Source: Fusibacillus kribbianus
Lineage (GTDB): Bacteria > Bacillota > Clostridia > Lachnospirales > Lachnospiraceae
Direction of reading: 5' to 3'
NCBI RefSeq assembly: GCF_030053595.1
Contig: NZ_JASGBQ010000015.1
Span: 1 to 63,383, forward strand
Length of the DNA stretch: 63,383 nucleotides
The notes under the pieces are model-generated. The model was given only the letters and a program-made list of their open reading frames with translations, did no database searches and was not told the DNA's origin. This document shows, one piece after another, positions 27,418-38,227 of this stretch; positions within the stretch are counted from its first letter, which is position 1, and every line of letters starts with the position of its first letter. Made by a program: the position numbers and the translations under genes.

Positions 27418-27453
27418 AAGACAAAAAGGAATGACAGCAGAATGGAGGGCATT

Positions 27454-28701
27454 ATGTTTGAACTGATCGATATGGGAGAGCGGGCCAGAAAGGCTGCCGC
27501 TTCTCTTGGCAAGCTGGGTGTGACAGAGAAAAACCGTGGCCTCTTGGCGGCGGCGGATGCCCTTCTTGCCAATACAGAAAAAATACTGCAGGCCAACAGG
27601 GAGGATATGGAAACGGGACGGAACAGGGGGATGCATAAAGGACTCCTTGACCGGCTTAAGCTGAATGAGGAACGGATCGTTTCCATGGCGGAGGGGCTCA
27701 GGCAGATCGCGTCCCTGGAGGATCCGGTGGGAGAGGTACTTTCCATGAAAAAGCGTCCCAACGGCCTGATCATCGGTGAAAAGCGGGTTCCCCTCGGTGT
27801 CATCGGTATCATTTATGAATCACGGCCTAATGTGACGGCCGATGCCTTCGGCCTCTGCTTTAAAACAGGCAATGCCGTGATCTTAAAGGGCGGAAGTGAT
27901 GCACTCAGATCCAATATGGCCATCGCCGGCATTCTTCGGGATGCGCTATCCTCATATGGCCTTCCGGCAGATGCCGTTCAGCTTCTGGAAAGCACCGACC
28001 GGGAGACGGCCAGACAGCTCATGAGAATGGACGGCTATATTGATGTGCTGATCCCGAGAGGCGGCGCCGGTCTGATTCGTACCGTTGTGGAGAACAGCAC
28101 AGTTCCGGTCATTGAGACGGGAACAGGAAATTGTCATGTGTTTGTGGATGAGAGTGCCGACATCGATATGGCAGTGGATATCATACTCAACGCCAAAACC
28201 CAGCGGATCGGCGTGTGCAATGCCTGCGAGTCTCTGCTGATCCATGAGAAGGTTTCCGACAGGCTCTGGCCGGTTCTTTCCAAACGGCTCAGGGAAAAAC
28301 AGGTGGAGATACGGGGAGATGAGACGGTGTGCGGACTGGTTCCGGAAGCGGTAAAAGCCACAGAAGAGGATTGGGGGAGGGAATATCTGGACTATATTCT
28401 CTCAGCAAAAACCGTGGGCTCTGTCGAGGAAGCCATCGCCCATATCAACCGGTACAACACTAAGCACTCGGAATCAATTGTTACGAAGGATTATGCGAAC
28501 GCTCAGAAGTTTCTGGATGAAGTGGACGCGGCTGCTGTGTATGTCAACGCGTCGACCCGCTTTACCGACGGCTTTGAGTTCGGATTCGGGGCGGAGATCG
28601 GCATCAGCACCCAGAAGCTTCATGCCCGGGGCCCCATGGGTCTGAAAGCATTGACAACGACGAAATACATCATTTACGGAAACGGTCAGATCCGCCCGTG
28701 A
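27454..28701 (+). CDS. proA: glutamate-5-semialdehyde dehydrogenase
   Basis: A 415-residue NADPH-dependent gamma-glutamyl phosphate reductase, the second step of proline synthesis. Motifs: [49 protein letters not shown] and [14 protein letters not shown], which holds the catalytic Cys. The start (MFELIDMGE) has GGAGG upstream. proB and proA are separated by two unrelated small genes yet share direction and tight spacing. Confidence 0.96.
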   Translation: MFELIDMGERARKAAASLGKLGVTEKNRGLLAAADALLANTEKILQANREDMETGRNRGMHKGLLDRLKLNEERIVSMAEGLRQIASLEDPVGEVLSMKKRPNGLIIGEKRVPLGVIGIIYESRPNVTADAFGLCFKTGNAVILKGGSDALRSNMAIAGILRDALSSYGLPADAVQLLESTDRETARQLMRMDGYIDVLIPRGGAGLIRTVVENSTVPVIETGTGNCHVFVDESADIDMAVDIILNAKTQRIGVCNACESLLIHEKVSDRLWPVLSKRLREKQVEIRGDETVCGLVPEAVKATEEDWGREYLDYILSAKTVGSVEEAIAHINRYNTKHSESIVTKDYANAQKFLDEVDAAAVYVNASTRFTDGFEFGFGAEIGISTQKLHARGPMGLKALTTTKYIIYGNGQIRP

Positions 28702-28714
28702 AAGGAGTTTAATC

Positions 28715-30154
28715 GTGGACAGAACGGAATATTTACAACGCCTGGAGGCGGCACCTTCCCTGGAGCCTGACCGACAGGAATACTTTATGGATCAGCTTAA
28801 GACCCTTGTCCTTCAGAAAAGCAGGGAACTGGGCCGGCCGATGACGGCCTGCATTCAGACCTTTGGCTGTCAGATGAATGCCAAGGATTCGGAAAAGCTT
28901 TTGGGGATTCTGGAACAGGCAGGCTTTAAGGCCTCCGAGGATGAAGCATCAGATTTTGTTCTGTATAACACCTGTACTGTCCGGGACAACGCCAATCAGC
29001 GTGTCTACGGCCGTCTGGGTTATTTAAATAACCTGAAGAAGAAAAATCCCAATATGATCATTGCCCTCTGCGGCTGCATGATGCAGGAACCTACCGTGGT
29101 GGAAAAGATAAAAAAGAGCTACCGGTTTGTGGATCTGATCTTCGGTACCCACAACATTTTCAAACTGGCAGAGCTTCTCTTCACCAGATATTTTGAAAAA
29201 CAGATGATCATTGATGTCTGGGACGGGACAGACAAGATTGTGGAAAATCTGCCGGCGGAGCGAAAATATTCCTTTAAGTCCGGTGTCAATATCATGTACG
29301 GCTGCAACAATTTCTGCAGCTACTGCATCGTCCCCTATGTGAGAGGAAGAGAGCGCAGCAGAAACCCGGAGGATATCATCAAAGAGATCGAAGCCCTGGT
29401 GGCTGACGGCGTGGTAGAGGTCATGCTCCTTGGCCAAAACGTCAATTCCTACGGAAAGACTCTGGAAACTCCCATGACCTTCGCAGAGCTTTTAAAGCGG
29501 GTTGCGAAGATTGAGGGACTGGAGAGAATCCGTTTTATGACCTCGCATCCCAAGGATCTGTCTGACGAGCTGATCGCAGTCATGAGAGACTGCCCCAAGA
29601 TCTGCCGTCATCTTCATCTGCCGCTTCAATCGGGAAGCTCCCGAATCTTAAAGCAGATGAACCGGGTATACAATAAGGAGCAGTATCTGGCTCTTGCTAA
29701 AAAAATTCAGACCGAGATCCCGGATCTGTCCCTGACGACAGATATTATTGTGGGATTCCCGGGAGAGATGGAAGAGGATTTTGAGGAGACTCTGGATGTG
29801 GTGCGGAAGGTTCGGTTTGACAGTGCCTTCACCTTTATCTATTCCAAGCGGACAGGGACTCCTGCAGCAGCCATGGAAAACCAGGTACCGGAGGAGGTCG
29901 TGAAGCCGCGTTTTGACCGGCTTTTGAAGGAAGTACAGAAAATTTCCGCGGAACGATGCAGCAAGGATGTGGGAAAAACCATGACTGCCCTTGTGGAAGG
30001 AATGGATGACCACGATCCTTCCATGGTAACGGGACGCCTGAGCAACAACATCATGGTGCATTTTCCGGGAGATGCTTCCGACATCGGAACGCTTCTGACG
30101 GTCAGACTTTTGGAATCAAGAGGCTTTTACTATATAGGAGAACGGATTTCCTGA
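28715..30154 (+). CDS. miaB: tRNA-2-methylthio-N6-dimethylallyladenosine synthase
   Basis: A 479-residue radical SAM methylthiotransferase acting on i6A37 of tRNAs. An N-terminal UPF0004 domain starts with CIQTFGCQMNAKDSEK and continues with YNTCTVRDNA and ALCGCMMQ (three Cys for one Fe-S cluster). The radical SAM CxxxCxxC is in YGCNNFCSYCIVPYVRGRE, and a C-terminal TRAM domain follows. The start is a GTG with GGAG 7 nt upstream. MiaA, which makes its substrate, is encoded further down the same run. Confidence 0.97.
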   Translation: MDRTEYLQRLEAAPSLEPDRQEYFMDQLKTLVLQKSRELGRPMTACIQTFGCQMNAKDSEKLLGILEQAGFKASEDEASDFVLYNTCTVRDNANQRVYGRLGYLNNLKKKNPNMIIALCGCMMQEPTVVEKIKKSYRFVDLIFGTHNIFKLAELLFTRYFEKQMIIDVWDGTDKIVENLPAERKYSFKSGVNIMYGCNNFCSYCIVPYVRGRERSRNPEDIIKEIEALVADGVVEVMLLGQNVNSYGKTLETPMTFAELLKRVAKIEGLERIRFMTSHPKDLSDELIAVMRDCPKICRHLHLPLQSGSSRILKQMNRVYNKEQYLALAKKIQTEIPDLSLTTDIIVGFPGEMEEDFEETLDVVRKVRFDSAFTFIYSKRTGTPAAAMENQVPEEVVKPRFDRLLKEVQKISAERCSKDVGKTMTALVEGMDDHDPSMVTGRLSNNIMVHFPGDASDIGTLLTVRLLESRGFYYIGERIS

Positions 30155-30166
30155 CAGGGAGGATTC

Positions 30167-31162
30167 ATGAAGGAGCGGATATTCAGTCGGATAAATGAAT
30201 GGATGGAACAGATCCTTTCTGTCTGTAAGGACAGAAAGAAACGAAACATGGCTGTATTTATTTCCCTTACAGCCGTGTCCTTTTGCTGCTTTCTTCTTTT
30301 AGCCTGGGCGCTTTTTTCCTGGGAGAAGCCGATCAGCTTCGGAAAACTGATTCCTGCCGCTTCCAAAACGATCCGCAGCCAGGACATCTCCTCCAGTCTG
30401 CCCGGGATATCCGGGGAGACAGAAGGAAAGCTTTCCTATGAGAGGCTGAAGGGCGGAGACGTCATGTACTGTTCCTGCTTTGGACTTCTGAATATCCGGA
30501 CCGAACCTTCGAAAGAGAGTGCGGCAGTGGGACGAATCGCTTACGGTGATGAAGTCAGGGTTTTCTGGAAGGAAGACTCCGGATACGTCCGGGTCCTCTA
30601 TAAAAAGACCAATTCAGAGGAATATCTGGAGGGTTACTGTCTGAGAGAAGAGCTTTCTGAGGAAAAGCCCGAGGACGGCAGGGTTTTCTTAAATCTTCCG
30701 GATTTCAAACAGTACGATGAACGATGGGGCGGAAAACGCCTGGGAAACAGCTATGAGACCATCAAAACAGCCGGCTGTACCACCACCTGTCTGGCCATGG
30801 CCTATTCCTATCTGGAGGGGCATGTGACGACACCGGCAGAGATGGAGGAGCGGCTGGGGTACAATGAGGATGGTATGCTGGGCTTTCCAAAGGTCTACGA
30901 GCGCACCGATGCCGATAATTATCTGGAGATCGCTCTTGCAAAGCTCAGGGAAGGGATCCCCGTGCTCATCGGGTGCCTTAAGGATGCGGATCATCCCCAC
31001 TGGGTACTGATCATGGGGTATGCAGGAGACGGCACGGAGCTTAATCCTTCGGATTTTCTGATCCATGACCCGGCATCGGAGGAACGGCCCACCCTTCAGG
31101 AGTTTTTTGCGGATTATCCGATCTACAACAAGATCGCCTATTATAACGGAGCCGGTGTATAA
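30167..31162 (+). CDS. membrane-anchored SH3/C39-like peptidase
   Basis: A 331-residue protein with one transmembrane helix (about residues 28-50), a bacterial SH3-like domain (about 100-160; GLLNIRTEPSKESAAVGRIAYGD) and a C39-like papain-fold domain (about 175-325). Candidate catalytic residues are the Cys in KTAGCTTTCLAMAY and the His in HPHWVLIMGY, with the Asp in LIHDPAS. It is probably a cell-surface peptidase or amidase acting at the wall. It lies between miaB and mutS in the same direction. Confidence 0.82.
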   Translation: MKERIFSRINEWMEQILSVCKDRKKRNMAVFISLTAVSFCCFLLLAWALFSWEKPISFGKLIPAASKTIRSQDISSSLPGISGETEGKLSYERLKGGDVMYCSCFGLLNIRTEPSKESAAVGRIAYGDEVRVFWKEDSGYVRVLYKKTNSEEYLEGYCLREELSEEKPEDGRVFLNLPDFKQYDERWGGKRLGNSYETIKTAGCTTTCLAMAYSYLEGHVTTPAEMEERLGYNEDGMLGFPKVYERTDADNYLEIALAKLREGIPVLIGCLKDADHPHWVLIMGYAGDGTELNPSDFLIHDPASEERPTLQEFFADYPIYNKIAYYNGAGV

Positions 31163-31193
31163 ACGGCAGATTACAGAACAGAGAGGTTAAAAC

Positions 31194-33845
31194 GTGGCAG
31201 CACAGTTATCACCAATGATGCAGCACTATATGGAGACGAAAAAGCAGTATCCGGACTGTATTCTATTTTACCGGCTCGGTGACTTTTACGAAATGTTCTT
31301 TGAGGATGCCAAAATAGCCTCAAAAGAGCTGGAGCTTACGCTGACAGGAAAGGACTGCGGCCTTGAAGAACGGGCTCCCATGTGCGGGGTCCCCTATCAC
31401 GCTGTGGATGTCTATTTGAGCCGTCTGGTGCAGAGAGGCTACAAGGTGGCCATTGCAGAGCAAATGGAGGACCCGAGGCAGGCAAAGGGGTTAGTCAAGC
31501 GCGAGGTGACCAGAATCGTGACCCCGGGAACCATTCTCGACAGCCAGGCTCTTGATGAAACGAAAAACAATTATCTCATGTGTATCGTCTATCTGGCAAA
31601 ATCCTTCGGGATTGCGGTAACGGATATTACGACGGGAGAATTTCTGGTGACAGAGCTTTCTTCCATCCGGGCGCTGCTCGACGAGATCTATAAATACGCG
31701 CCCGCGGAGATCATCTGCAACGAGGCTTTTTATATGTCCGGAGTAGATCTGGAGGAACTGAAGGGAAAACTCCGTTTTATCATCAGTTCTCTTGACAATC
31801 ATTATTTTGATGAAGATATCTGCAGTGATACACTGAAACGTCATTTCCATGTGGACAGGCTGGAAGGACTGGGGCTTAAGGATTATCCCATTGGTCTTGT
31901 AGCGGCCGGGGCAGCGTTCTGTTACCTTCTTGAGACTCAGAAGAATTCTCTGAGCCACATTACGAAGATCGTTCCCTATCGCTCCGGAAAATATATGATC
32001 ATAGACACTTCCACCAGAAGGAATCTGGAGCTTCTCGAAACGCTCAGGGAAAAGCAGAAGAGGGGTTCCCTTCTCTGGGTTCTTGATAAAACGCGGACTG
32101 CCATGGGAGCCAGAATGCTCCGGAGCTTTATAGAGCAGCCGCTCATTGAGCACAGTGAGATCCTGCGCAGGCAGGATGCCATTGAGGAACTGAACGGAGA
32201 GTATATTACCAGAGAAGAGCTTATTGAATATCTGAATCCCATTTACGATCTGGAACGGCTGATCGGAAGGATCTCCTATCAGTCTGCCAACGCGAGGGAT
32301 CTGATTGCCTTTAAGAATTCCCTGGAGATGATGCCGCATATCCGTACGCTGCTTTCCGGGCTTCATTCCCCTCTGTTCCGGGAACTTTATGAGGATCTTG
32401 ATCCTCTGGTGGATCTTACGGAGCTCATTGACAGGGCAATCGTGGAAGATCCGCCCCTTGTGATCCGGGAGGGCGGTCTGATAAAAGAAGGATATAACGA
32501 TGAGGCAGACCGGCTCAGGAAGGCAAAAACGGAGGGAAAAACCTGGCTCATGGAGCTGGAGGCAAAGGAAAGAGAAAAAACCGGGATCAAGAATCTGCGG
32601 ATCAAGTATAACAAGGTGTTTGGCTATTATCTTGAGGTGACAAATTCCTTCCTTTCCATGGTGCCGGATTATTATGTCCGCAAGCAGACTCTGACAGGCT
32701 CGGAGCGCTTTACCACAGATGAATTAAAGAAGCTGGAGGAAATTATCCTGGGTGCGGAGGATAAGCTGTTCATTCTGGAATATGATCTTTTCTGTGAGAT
32801 CCGGGAAAAGATCGCCGGCCAGGTGTCGCGGATCCAGAAAACAGCCCACTGCATCGCGTGGATCGACGTGCTCACCTCTCTTTCTGTAGTAGCCACAAGA
32901 AATAATTACGTGCGTCCCAGGATCAATGAAAAGGGAGTCATCGATATCCGGGACGGCCGTCATCCGGTGGTGGAACAGATGCTTCGGGATGATCTGTTCA
33001 TCGCCAATGATACCTATCTGGACGGTTCAAACAACCGGCTTTCCATCATCACCGGCCCCAATATGGCCGGTAAGTCCACCTATATGCGCCAGACCGCTCT
33101 CATCTGCCTTATGGCGCAGATCGGAAGCTTTGTGCCTGCATCCTCCGCCAATATCGGAATCTGTGACAGGATCTTTACCCGGGTAGGAGCATCCGATGAT
33201 CTGGCCAGCGGCCAGAGCACCTTTATGGTGGAGATGACGGAGGTGGCCAATATTCTTCGAAACGCCACAAAAAACAGCCTGCTGATCCTTGACGAGATCG
33301 GGCGCGGAACCAGCACCTATGACGGGATGTCCATTGCCTGGGCCGTCATTGAATACATCTCCAATCCAAAGGTACTGGGAGCAAAAACTCTGTTTGCCAC
33401 CCATTACCACGAGCTGACAGAGCTGGAGGGATCCATCAAGGGCGTCAACAATTACTGTATCGCAGTCAAGGAAATGGGCGACGACATCGTATTCCTGCGA
33501 AAGATCGTTAAGGGCGGTGCCGATAAAAGCTACGGCATCCAGGTTGCAAGGCTGGCCGGTGTGCCGGAGCCTGTGCTGGCCCGGGCCAAGGAACTTGTGG
33601 ATGAGCTTTCCGATGCGGATATTTCCGTCCGTTCCAGAGAGATCGCAGGAACGGAGCGGTCTGCGAAAAAGCCGGTTCCCCGTCTGGATGAGGTGGACCT
33701 TAAGCAGATGAGTCTGTTTGACACGGTGAAGGAGGACGACATTGTAAAAGAGATCGAATCCATGGAGCTTTCTGCCATGACACCCATTGATGCTTTAAAT
33801 ACCCTGTACCGGATGCAGAACAGCCTGAAAAACCGGTGGAAATAG
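31194..33845 (+). CDS. mutS: DNA mismatch repair protein MutS
   Basis: An 883-residue MutS. Domain I has the mismatch-wedge motif FYRLGDFYEMF near residue 24. The C-terminal ATPase has TGPNMAGKSTYMRQ (Walker A), LLILDEIGRGTSTYDG and LFATHYHEL. It recognises mismatches and recruits MutL, encoded 17 bp downstream. The start is GTG with AGAGG upstream. Confidence 0.98.
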   Translation: MAAQLSPMMQHYMETKKQYPDCILFYRLGDFYEMFFEDAKIASKELELTLTGKDCGLEERAPMCGVPYHAVDVYLSRLVQRGYKVAIAEQMEDPRQAKGLVKREVTRIVTPGTILDSQALDETKNNYLMCIVYLAKSFGIAVTDITTGEFLVTELSSIRALLDEIYKYAPAEIICNEAFYMSGVDLEELKGKLRFIISSLDNHYFDEDICSDTLKRHFHVDRLEGLGLKDYPIGLVAAGAAFCYLLETQKNSLSHITKIVPYRSGKYMIIDTSTRRNLELLETLREKQKRGSLLWVLDKTRTAMGARMLRSFIEQPLIEHSEILRRQDAIEELNGEYITREELIEYLNPIYDLERLIGRISYQSANARDLIAFKNSLEMMPHIRTLLSGLHSPLFRELYEDLDPLVDLTELIDRAIVEDPPLVIREGGLIKEGYNDEADRLRKAKTEGKTWLMELEAKEREKTGIKNLRIKYNKVFGYYLEVTNSFLSMVPDYYVRKQTLTGSERFTTDELKKLEEIILGAEDKLFILEYDLFCEIREKIAGQVSRIQKTAHCIAWIDVLTSLSVVATRNNYVRPRINEKGVIDIRDGRHPVVEQMLRDDLFIANDTYLDGSNNRLSIITGPNMAGKSTYMRQTALICLMAQIGSFVPASSANIGICDRIFTRVGASDDLASGQSTFMVEMTEVANILRNATKNSLLILDEIGRGTSTYDGMSIAWAVIEYISNPKVLGAKTLFATHYHELTELEGSIKGVNNYCIAVKEMGDDIVFLRKIVKGGADKSYGIQVARLAGVPEPVLARAKELVDELSDADISVRSREIAGTERSAKKPVPRLDEVDLKQMSLFDTVKEDDIVKEIESMELSAMTPIDALNTLYRMQNSLKNRWK

Positions 33846-33862
33846 AGAGAAGGTGAGCGTTT

Positions 33863-35824
33863 ATGCCGACCATTACTGTTTTAGATCAGGAAACCATCAA
33901 TCAGATCGCTGCAGGCGAGGTGATCGATCGTCCTTCTTCTGTTGTGAAGGAGCTTTTGGAAAATGCCATCGATGCAGGCGCTACTGCAGTGACAGTAGAG
34001 ATCCGCGACGGCGGGATCTCTCTGATCCGTGTGACCGATAATGGATGCGGAATCGAAAAAAAACAGATACCAACCGCTTTTCTCCGTCATGCGACCAGCA
34101 AGATCAAGTCGGCAGTGGACCTTCTGACGGTTTCGTCCCTGGGCTTTCGCGGTGAGGCGCTTTCCAGTATTGCGGCTGTTTCCCAGGTGGAGCTGATCAC
34201 AAAGACGGCGGCGGAGCTGACGGGGGCGAGGTATCAGATCCATGGGGGCGAAGAGCTTTCCATGGAGGAGATCGGAGCACCGGAGGGTACGACGTTCCTC
34301 GTCCGGAATCTGTTTTACAATACACCTGCCAGGAAAAAGTTTTTAAAGACTCCTCAGACAGAGGGCGCCTATATCGGTAACCTGATGGAACGGATGGCTC
34401 TTTCCAGACCGGACATTTCCATTCGGTTTATCCAGAATAATCAGAACCGCCTCCACACCTCCGGCAATCACAATCTGAAGGATCTGATCTATATGATATT
34501 CGGCCGGGAAATCGCGGGAAACCTGCTTCCCATAGAGGTGGAAAAAGAGCATGTACGGATTCATGGCTTCCTGGGAAAGCCGGTCATTTCCAGAGGAAAC
34601 CGCACCTATGAGAATTATTTTATCAATGGCCGTTATATCAAAAGCAATCTGATCAATAAAGCCATCGAGGACGGTTACCATTCCTTTATGATGCAGCACA
34701 AATATCCCTTTGTCGTGCTACATCTGGAGATCGAGCCGGAGTTTCTGGACGTCAACGTCCATCCCTCCAAGATGGAGCTTCGCTTCCGCAATCAGGAGGA
34801 GATCTATGAGCTTCTCTCAAATGCCATCCGGGAGACCTTATCCGGCCGGGAGCTGATCCGGAAGGTGACTCTGGATGCACCGGAGAAGAACGAAAAGCCG
34901 CAGAGACAGGACGTGCGGCTGCCGGAACCCTTTGAAGTGAAACGGAATGCGGTGAGTATGGCCGCAGCCATCCCTCCTGTGGAACCGCCGGATTTTGCCA
35001 AAACAAACGTGGTGCGGGAGAAACCTGCTCCCTATGGAGAAAAGTCCGCTCCGGCAGAAAAGAAGCAGGAGGAAAAAATACAGAAGACGGCTCCGTCGAA
35101 CATGGCAGTTCCGGCGGACATGAAAGATCTGTCGGAAAAGAAAGCTCCGGAAGACGCAAGAGCTTTATCAGATACACAGGCTCCGGCCGAAGAGGCGGGA
35201 AAACAGCTGGAGCTCTTTGAAGAGAAGCTTCTCTCCAGAAAAGCCAGAGCAGAATATCGTTTCATCGGACAGCTCTTTGACACCTACTGGCTGATCCAGT
35301 ACCGGGATGAATTTCTGATCATAGACCAGCATGCCGCCCACGAAAAGGTCCTCTATGAACGGCTTGTAAAAGAACTGGCAGAAAAGAAGATCTACGGGCA
35401 GATGATCAATCCCCCCATTCTTCTGACTTTAAATATGAGGGAGGAGGAGATCCTGAATCGTTTTCACGATCGGTTTAAGGCCATGGGATTTGAGATCGAG
35501 CCCTTTGGCGGAAAAGAATATGCGGTGTATTCTGTTCCGGCCAATCTTTACGGCATCGCCCAGAAGGAGCTTCTCACAGAGCTTCTCGACAGTCTTTCAG
35601 AAGAGCTTTCCAGAGAATCGGATGAGATCATTCTGGAAAAGCTGGCCTCCATGAGCTGCAAAGCAGCCGTCAAAGGCGGTGATACCTTATCCGGAAAAGA
35701 GGCAGAGGCTCTCATCGACGAGCTGCTCACTCTGGAAAATCCCTATGCCTGTCCCCATGGAAGACCGACGATCATTTCCATGAGCAGGCGGGAGCTGGAG
35801 AAAAAATTCAAGAGAATCGTATAA
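33863..35824 (+). CDS. mutL: DNA mismatch repair protein MutL
   Basis: A 653-residue MutL. The N-terminal GHKL ATPase has INQIAAGEVIDRPSSVVKEL, DNGCGI, FLRHATSKI and LGFRGEALSSIA. A Pro/Ala/Lys-rich linker (about 345-445) precedes the C-terminal dimerisation domain. The DQHAAHEKVLYER motif there is the metal-binding DQHA(X)2E(X)4E signature of an endonuclease-active MutL, as expected for a bacterium without MutH. It is coupled to mutS and miaA. Confidence 0.97.
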   Translation: MPTITVLDQETINQIAAGEVIDRPSSVVKELLENAIDAGATAVTVEIRDGGISLIRVTDNGCGIEKKQIPTAFLRHATSKIKSAVDLLTVSSLGFRGEALSSIAAVSQVELITKTAAELTGARYQIHGGEELSMEEIGAPEGTTFLVRNLFYNTPARKKFLKTPQTEGAYIGNLMERMALSRPDISIRFIQNNQNRLHTSGNHNLKDLIYMIFGREIAGNLLPIEVEKEHVRIHGFLGKPVISRGNRTYENYFINGRYIKSNLINKAIEDGYHSFMMQHKYPFVVLHLEIEPEFLDVNVHPSKMELRFRNQEEIYELLSNAIRETLSGRELIRKVTLDAPEKNEKPQRQDVRLPEPFEVKRNAVSMAAAIPPVEPPDFAKTNVVREKPAPYGEKSAPAEKKQEEKIQKTAPSNMAVPADMKDLSEKKAPEDARALSDTQAPAEEAGKQLELFEEKLLSRKARAEYRFIGQLFDTYWLIQYRDEFLIIDQHAAHEKVLYERLVKELAEKKIYGQMINPPILLTLNMREEEILNRFHDRFKAMGFEIEPFGGKEYAVYSVPANLYGIAQKELLTELLDSLSEELSRESDEIILEKLASMSCKAAVKGGDTLSGKEAEALIDELLTLENPYACPHGRPTIISMSRRELEKKFKRIV

Positions 35825-35843
35825 AGCAGAGAAAGGATAGCAG

Positions 35844-36815
35844 ATGAAAAAACCGTTACTGATTCTGACCGGTCCCACGGCGGTGGGAAAGACGGCTCTG
35901 TCTGTGAAGGCAGCAAAAGCCTTTCACGGAGAGATCATAAGTGCCGACTCCATGCAGGTCTACCGGGGAATGGATATTGGATCCGCAAAGGTCACGGCAG
36001 AGGAGATGGATGGAATTCCTCATCATCTCATTGATGTGCTTTCGCCGGAGGAACCCTTTCATGTGGTTCGTTTCCAGCAGATGGCCAAAGCTGCCATGGA
36101 CGGGATATACAGCCGGGGACATCTGCCCATTGTCACAGGCGGTACCGGATTCTATATTCAGGCCCTGTTATACGATATTGACTTTACAGAAAACGATGCG
36201 GACAATGAGTACAGAGAACAGCTGGAGGAGCTGGCAAAAACGAAGGGGGCTTCCTATCTTCACGGACTTCTCGCAGAGCGGGATCCCAGGGCGGCCGAAG
36301 AGATCCATGAAAATAATGTAAAACGGGTGATCCGTGCCCTGGAGTTTTATGAAAAGACAGGAAAACCTATTTCCGAGCATAACCAGGCCGAACGGGAAAA
36401 GGAATCCCCTTACCGGTTTGCCTATGTAGTTTTAAACAGAGACCGTGCAGAACTGTACCGAAGAATTGATCTTCGGGTGGATACTATGCTTCATGACGGA
36501 CTTCTGGAAGAGGTGAAGCGTCTTCGGGACCTTGGGCTTAACAGGAACATGGTTTCCATGCAGGGGCTGGGCTATAAGGAGCTCCTTGCCTATCTAGACG
36601 GAGAGATCAGTTACGAGGAAGCTGTCCGGATCCTGAAGCGGGATACCCGACATTTTGCCAAACGGCAGCTTACCTGGTTTAAGAGAGAAAGACAGACAGA
36701 CTGGCTTTCCCTTGATCATAAAACGGTAGAGGAAGCCCTCGCAGAGCTTACGGAGATTCTTGTAAAGCGCGGGCTTGCTTCGCAGGATCCTTTTGCGATC
36801 CTCTCACAATCATGA
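35844..36815 (+). CDS. miaA: tRNA dimethylallyltransferase
   Basis: A 323-residue MiaA that isopentenylates A37 of tRNAs reading UNN codons. The P-loop LTGPTAVGKTALSV is at residues 7-20, followed by ISADSMQVYRGMDIGSAK, VTGGTGFYIQALLYD and the C-terminal RDTRHFAKRQLTWFKRE. The product is the substrate of MiaB, encoded in the same cluster. mutS-mutL-miaA is a common Firmicutes order. Confidence 0.97.
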   Translation: MKKPLLILTGPTAVGKTALSVKAAKAFHGEIISADSMQVYRGMDIGSAKVTAEEMDGIPHHLIDVLSPEEPFHVVRFQQMAKAAMDGIYSRGHLPIVTGGTGFYIQALLYDIDFTENDADNEYREQLEELAKTKGASYLHGLLAERDPRAAEEIHENNVKRVIRALEFYEKTGKPISEHNQAEREKESPYRFAYVVLNRDRAELYRRIDLRVDTMLHDGLLEEVKRLRDLGLNRNMVSMQGLGYKELLAYLDGEISYEEAVRILKRDTRHFAKRQLTWFKRERQTDWLSLDHKTVEEALAELTEILVKRGLASQDPFAILSQS

Positions 36816-36828
36816 AAAGGAGAAAATC

Positions 36829-38112
36829 ATGGAATCACTGAATCAGATGTATGAAACCATCGGAATTGACAAAAAGGTCCTGGAGCTGGGGCTGGAAGTG
36901 GAAGCTTCTCTCCGGGAACGTTTTGAGACGATCGATAAAACTGCAGAATACAATCAGCTGAAAGTGCTTCATGCCATGCAGAAAAACCGGGTGGCAGAAG
37001 CACATTTTTCTGGTTCCACCGGCTATGGCTATAATGACATGGGAAGGGAAACGCTGGAGCAGATCTATGCCGATGTTTTTCACGCAGAATCGGCGCTTGT
37101 CCGCCCTCAGATCACCTGCGGAACCCATGCACTCAACGTGGCTCTGGCCGCAAACCTGCGTCCGGGAGATGAGCTTTTGTCTCCGGCCGGAAAGCCCTAC
37201 GATACCCTGGAGGAGGTCATCGGAATCCGGGATTCCAAAGGCTCTCTGAAGGAATACGGGATCACTTATGCCCAGGCAGACCTTTTGGAGGACGGGTCTT
37301 TCGATTTTGATGCCATCGCCCGTTCCATAAACGACAGGACGAAGCTGGCTACCATCCAGCGGTCCAAGGGATATGCCTCAAGGCCGACTTTTTCGGTGGA
37401 TAGAATCGGTGAGCTTATCGCCTTTTTAAAAGAAAAGAAGCCGGATATCATCTGCATGGTGGACAACTGCTACGGAGAATTTACGGAGGAGATCGAGCCT
37501 ACGGACGTGGGAGCAGATCTTTGTGTAGGATCTCTCATCAAGAATCCGGGCGGCGGACTGGCTCCCTGCGGCGGCTATATCGTAGGAAAAGAGGAGTATG
37601 TGGAGCAGGCAGCCTATCGTCTTACCTCCCCGGGACTGGGCAAAGAGGTGGGAGCCAGCCTTGGGCTGTCCCAGACTCTCTATCAGGGCTTTTTTCTGGC
37701 TCCTACGGTTACGGCAGGAGCAATCAAGGGTGCCGTCTTTGCAGCAGCTCTCTACGAACGTCTTGGCTTTCCTGTATTTCCGTCTTCGGATACGATCCGT
37801 CACGACATCATTCAGGCCATCGACCTTCATTCGCCGGAGGCTCTGAAGGCATTCTGCCGAGGTATTCAGGCTGCAGCACCGGTGGATTCCTTCGTGACTC
37901 CTGAGCCCTGGGCCATGCCTGGCTATGATTCGGATGTGATCATGGCAGCAGGTGCCTTTGTGCAGGGATCCTCCATCGAGCTTTCTGCCGACGGTCCCTT
38001 AAGACCGCCTTATACGGTGTTCTTTCAGGGCGGCCTGACCTGGTACCATGCGAAGACGGGAATTCTGTTTTCCGTACAGAAGCTTCTCGACGCGAATTTA
38101 ATAACTTTCTGA
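36829..38112 (+). CDS. methionine gamma-lyase-like PLP enzyme (aluminum resistance family)
   Basis: A 427-residue fold-type I PLP protein of COG4100. It has AHFSGSTGYGYNDMGRETLE near the start, QITCGTHALNVAL and a candidate Schiff-base Lys in GSLIKNPGGGLAPCGGY. Members are annotated as aluminum resistance or methionine gamma-lyase family proteins; the actual substrate is unproven. Its location after miaA is conserved in clostridia. The start at MESLNQMYE has GGAG 7 nt upstream; the longer frame lies inside miaA. Confidence 0.9.
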   Translation: MESLNQMYETIGIDKKVLELGLEVEASLRERFETIDKTAEYNQLKVLHAMQKNRVAEAHFSGSTGYGYNDMGRETLEQIYADVFHAESALVRPQITCGTHALNVALAANLRPGDELLSPAGKPYDTLEEVIGIRDSKGSLKEYGITYAQADLLEDGSFDFDAIARSINDRTKLATIQRSKGYASRPTFSVDRIGELIAFLKEKKPDIICMVDNCYGEFTEEIEPTDVGADLCVGSLIKNPGGGLAPCGGYIVGKEEYVEQAAYRLTSPGLGKEVGASLGLSQTLYQGFFLAPTVTAGAIKGAVFAAALYERLGFPVFPSSDTIRHDIIQAIDLHSPEALKAFCRGIQAAAPVDSFVTPEPWAMPGYDSDVIMAAGAFVQGSSIELSADGPLRPPYTVFFQGGLTWYHAKTGILFSVQKLLDANLITF

Positions 38113-38139
38113 GGAATTCATTAAGATTTTTATTTTTGG

Positions 38140-38168
38140 TGTACAGGGAATCAAATTTGTGTTAAAAT
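38140..38168 (+). promoter_or_regulatory. possible promoter of the DUF4321-radC-mre block
   Basis: TAAAAT (38163-38168) has a 17-bp spacer to a weak -35 TGTACA (38140-38145). This is the only sizeable gap before the shape/division block. Confidence 0.4.
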
Positions 38169-38227
38169 GATATGCAGTTAAATTTTTGCTTTGGAGAGGA
38201 TTTTAAGAAAACAGGAGTGAATTACCG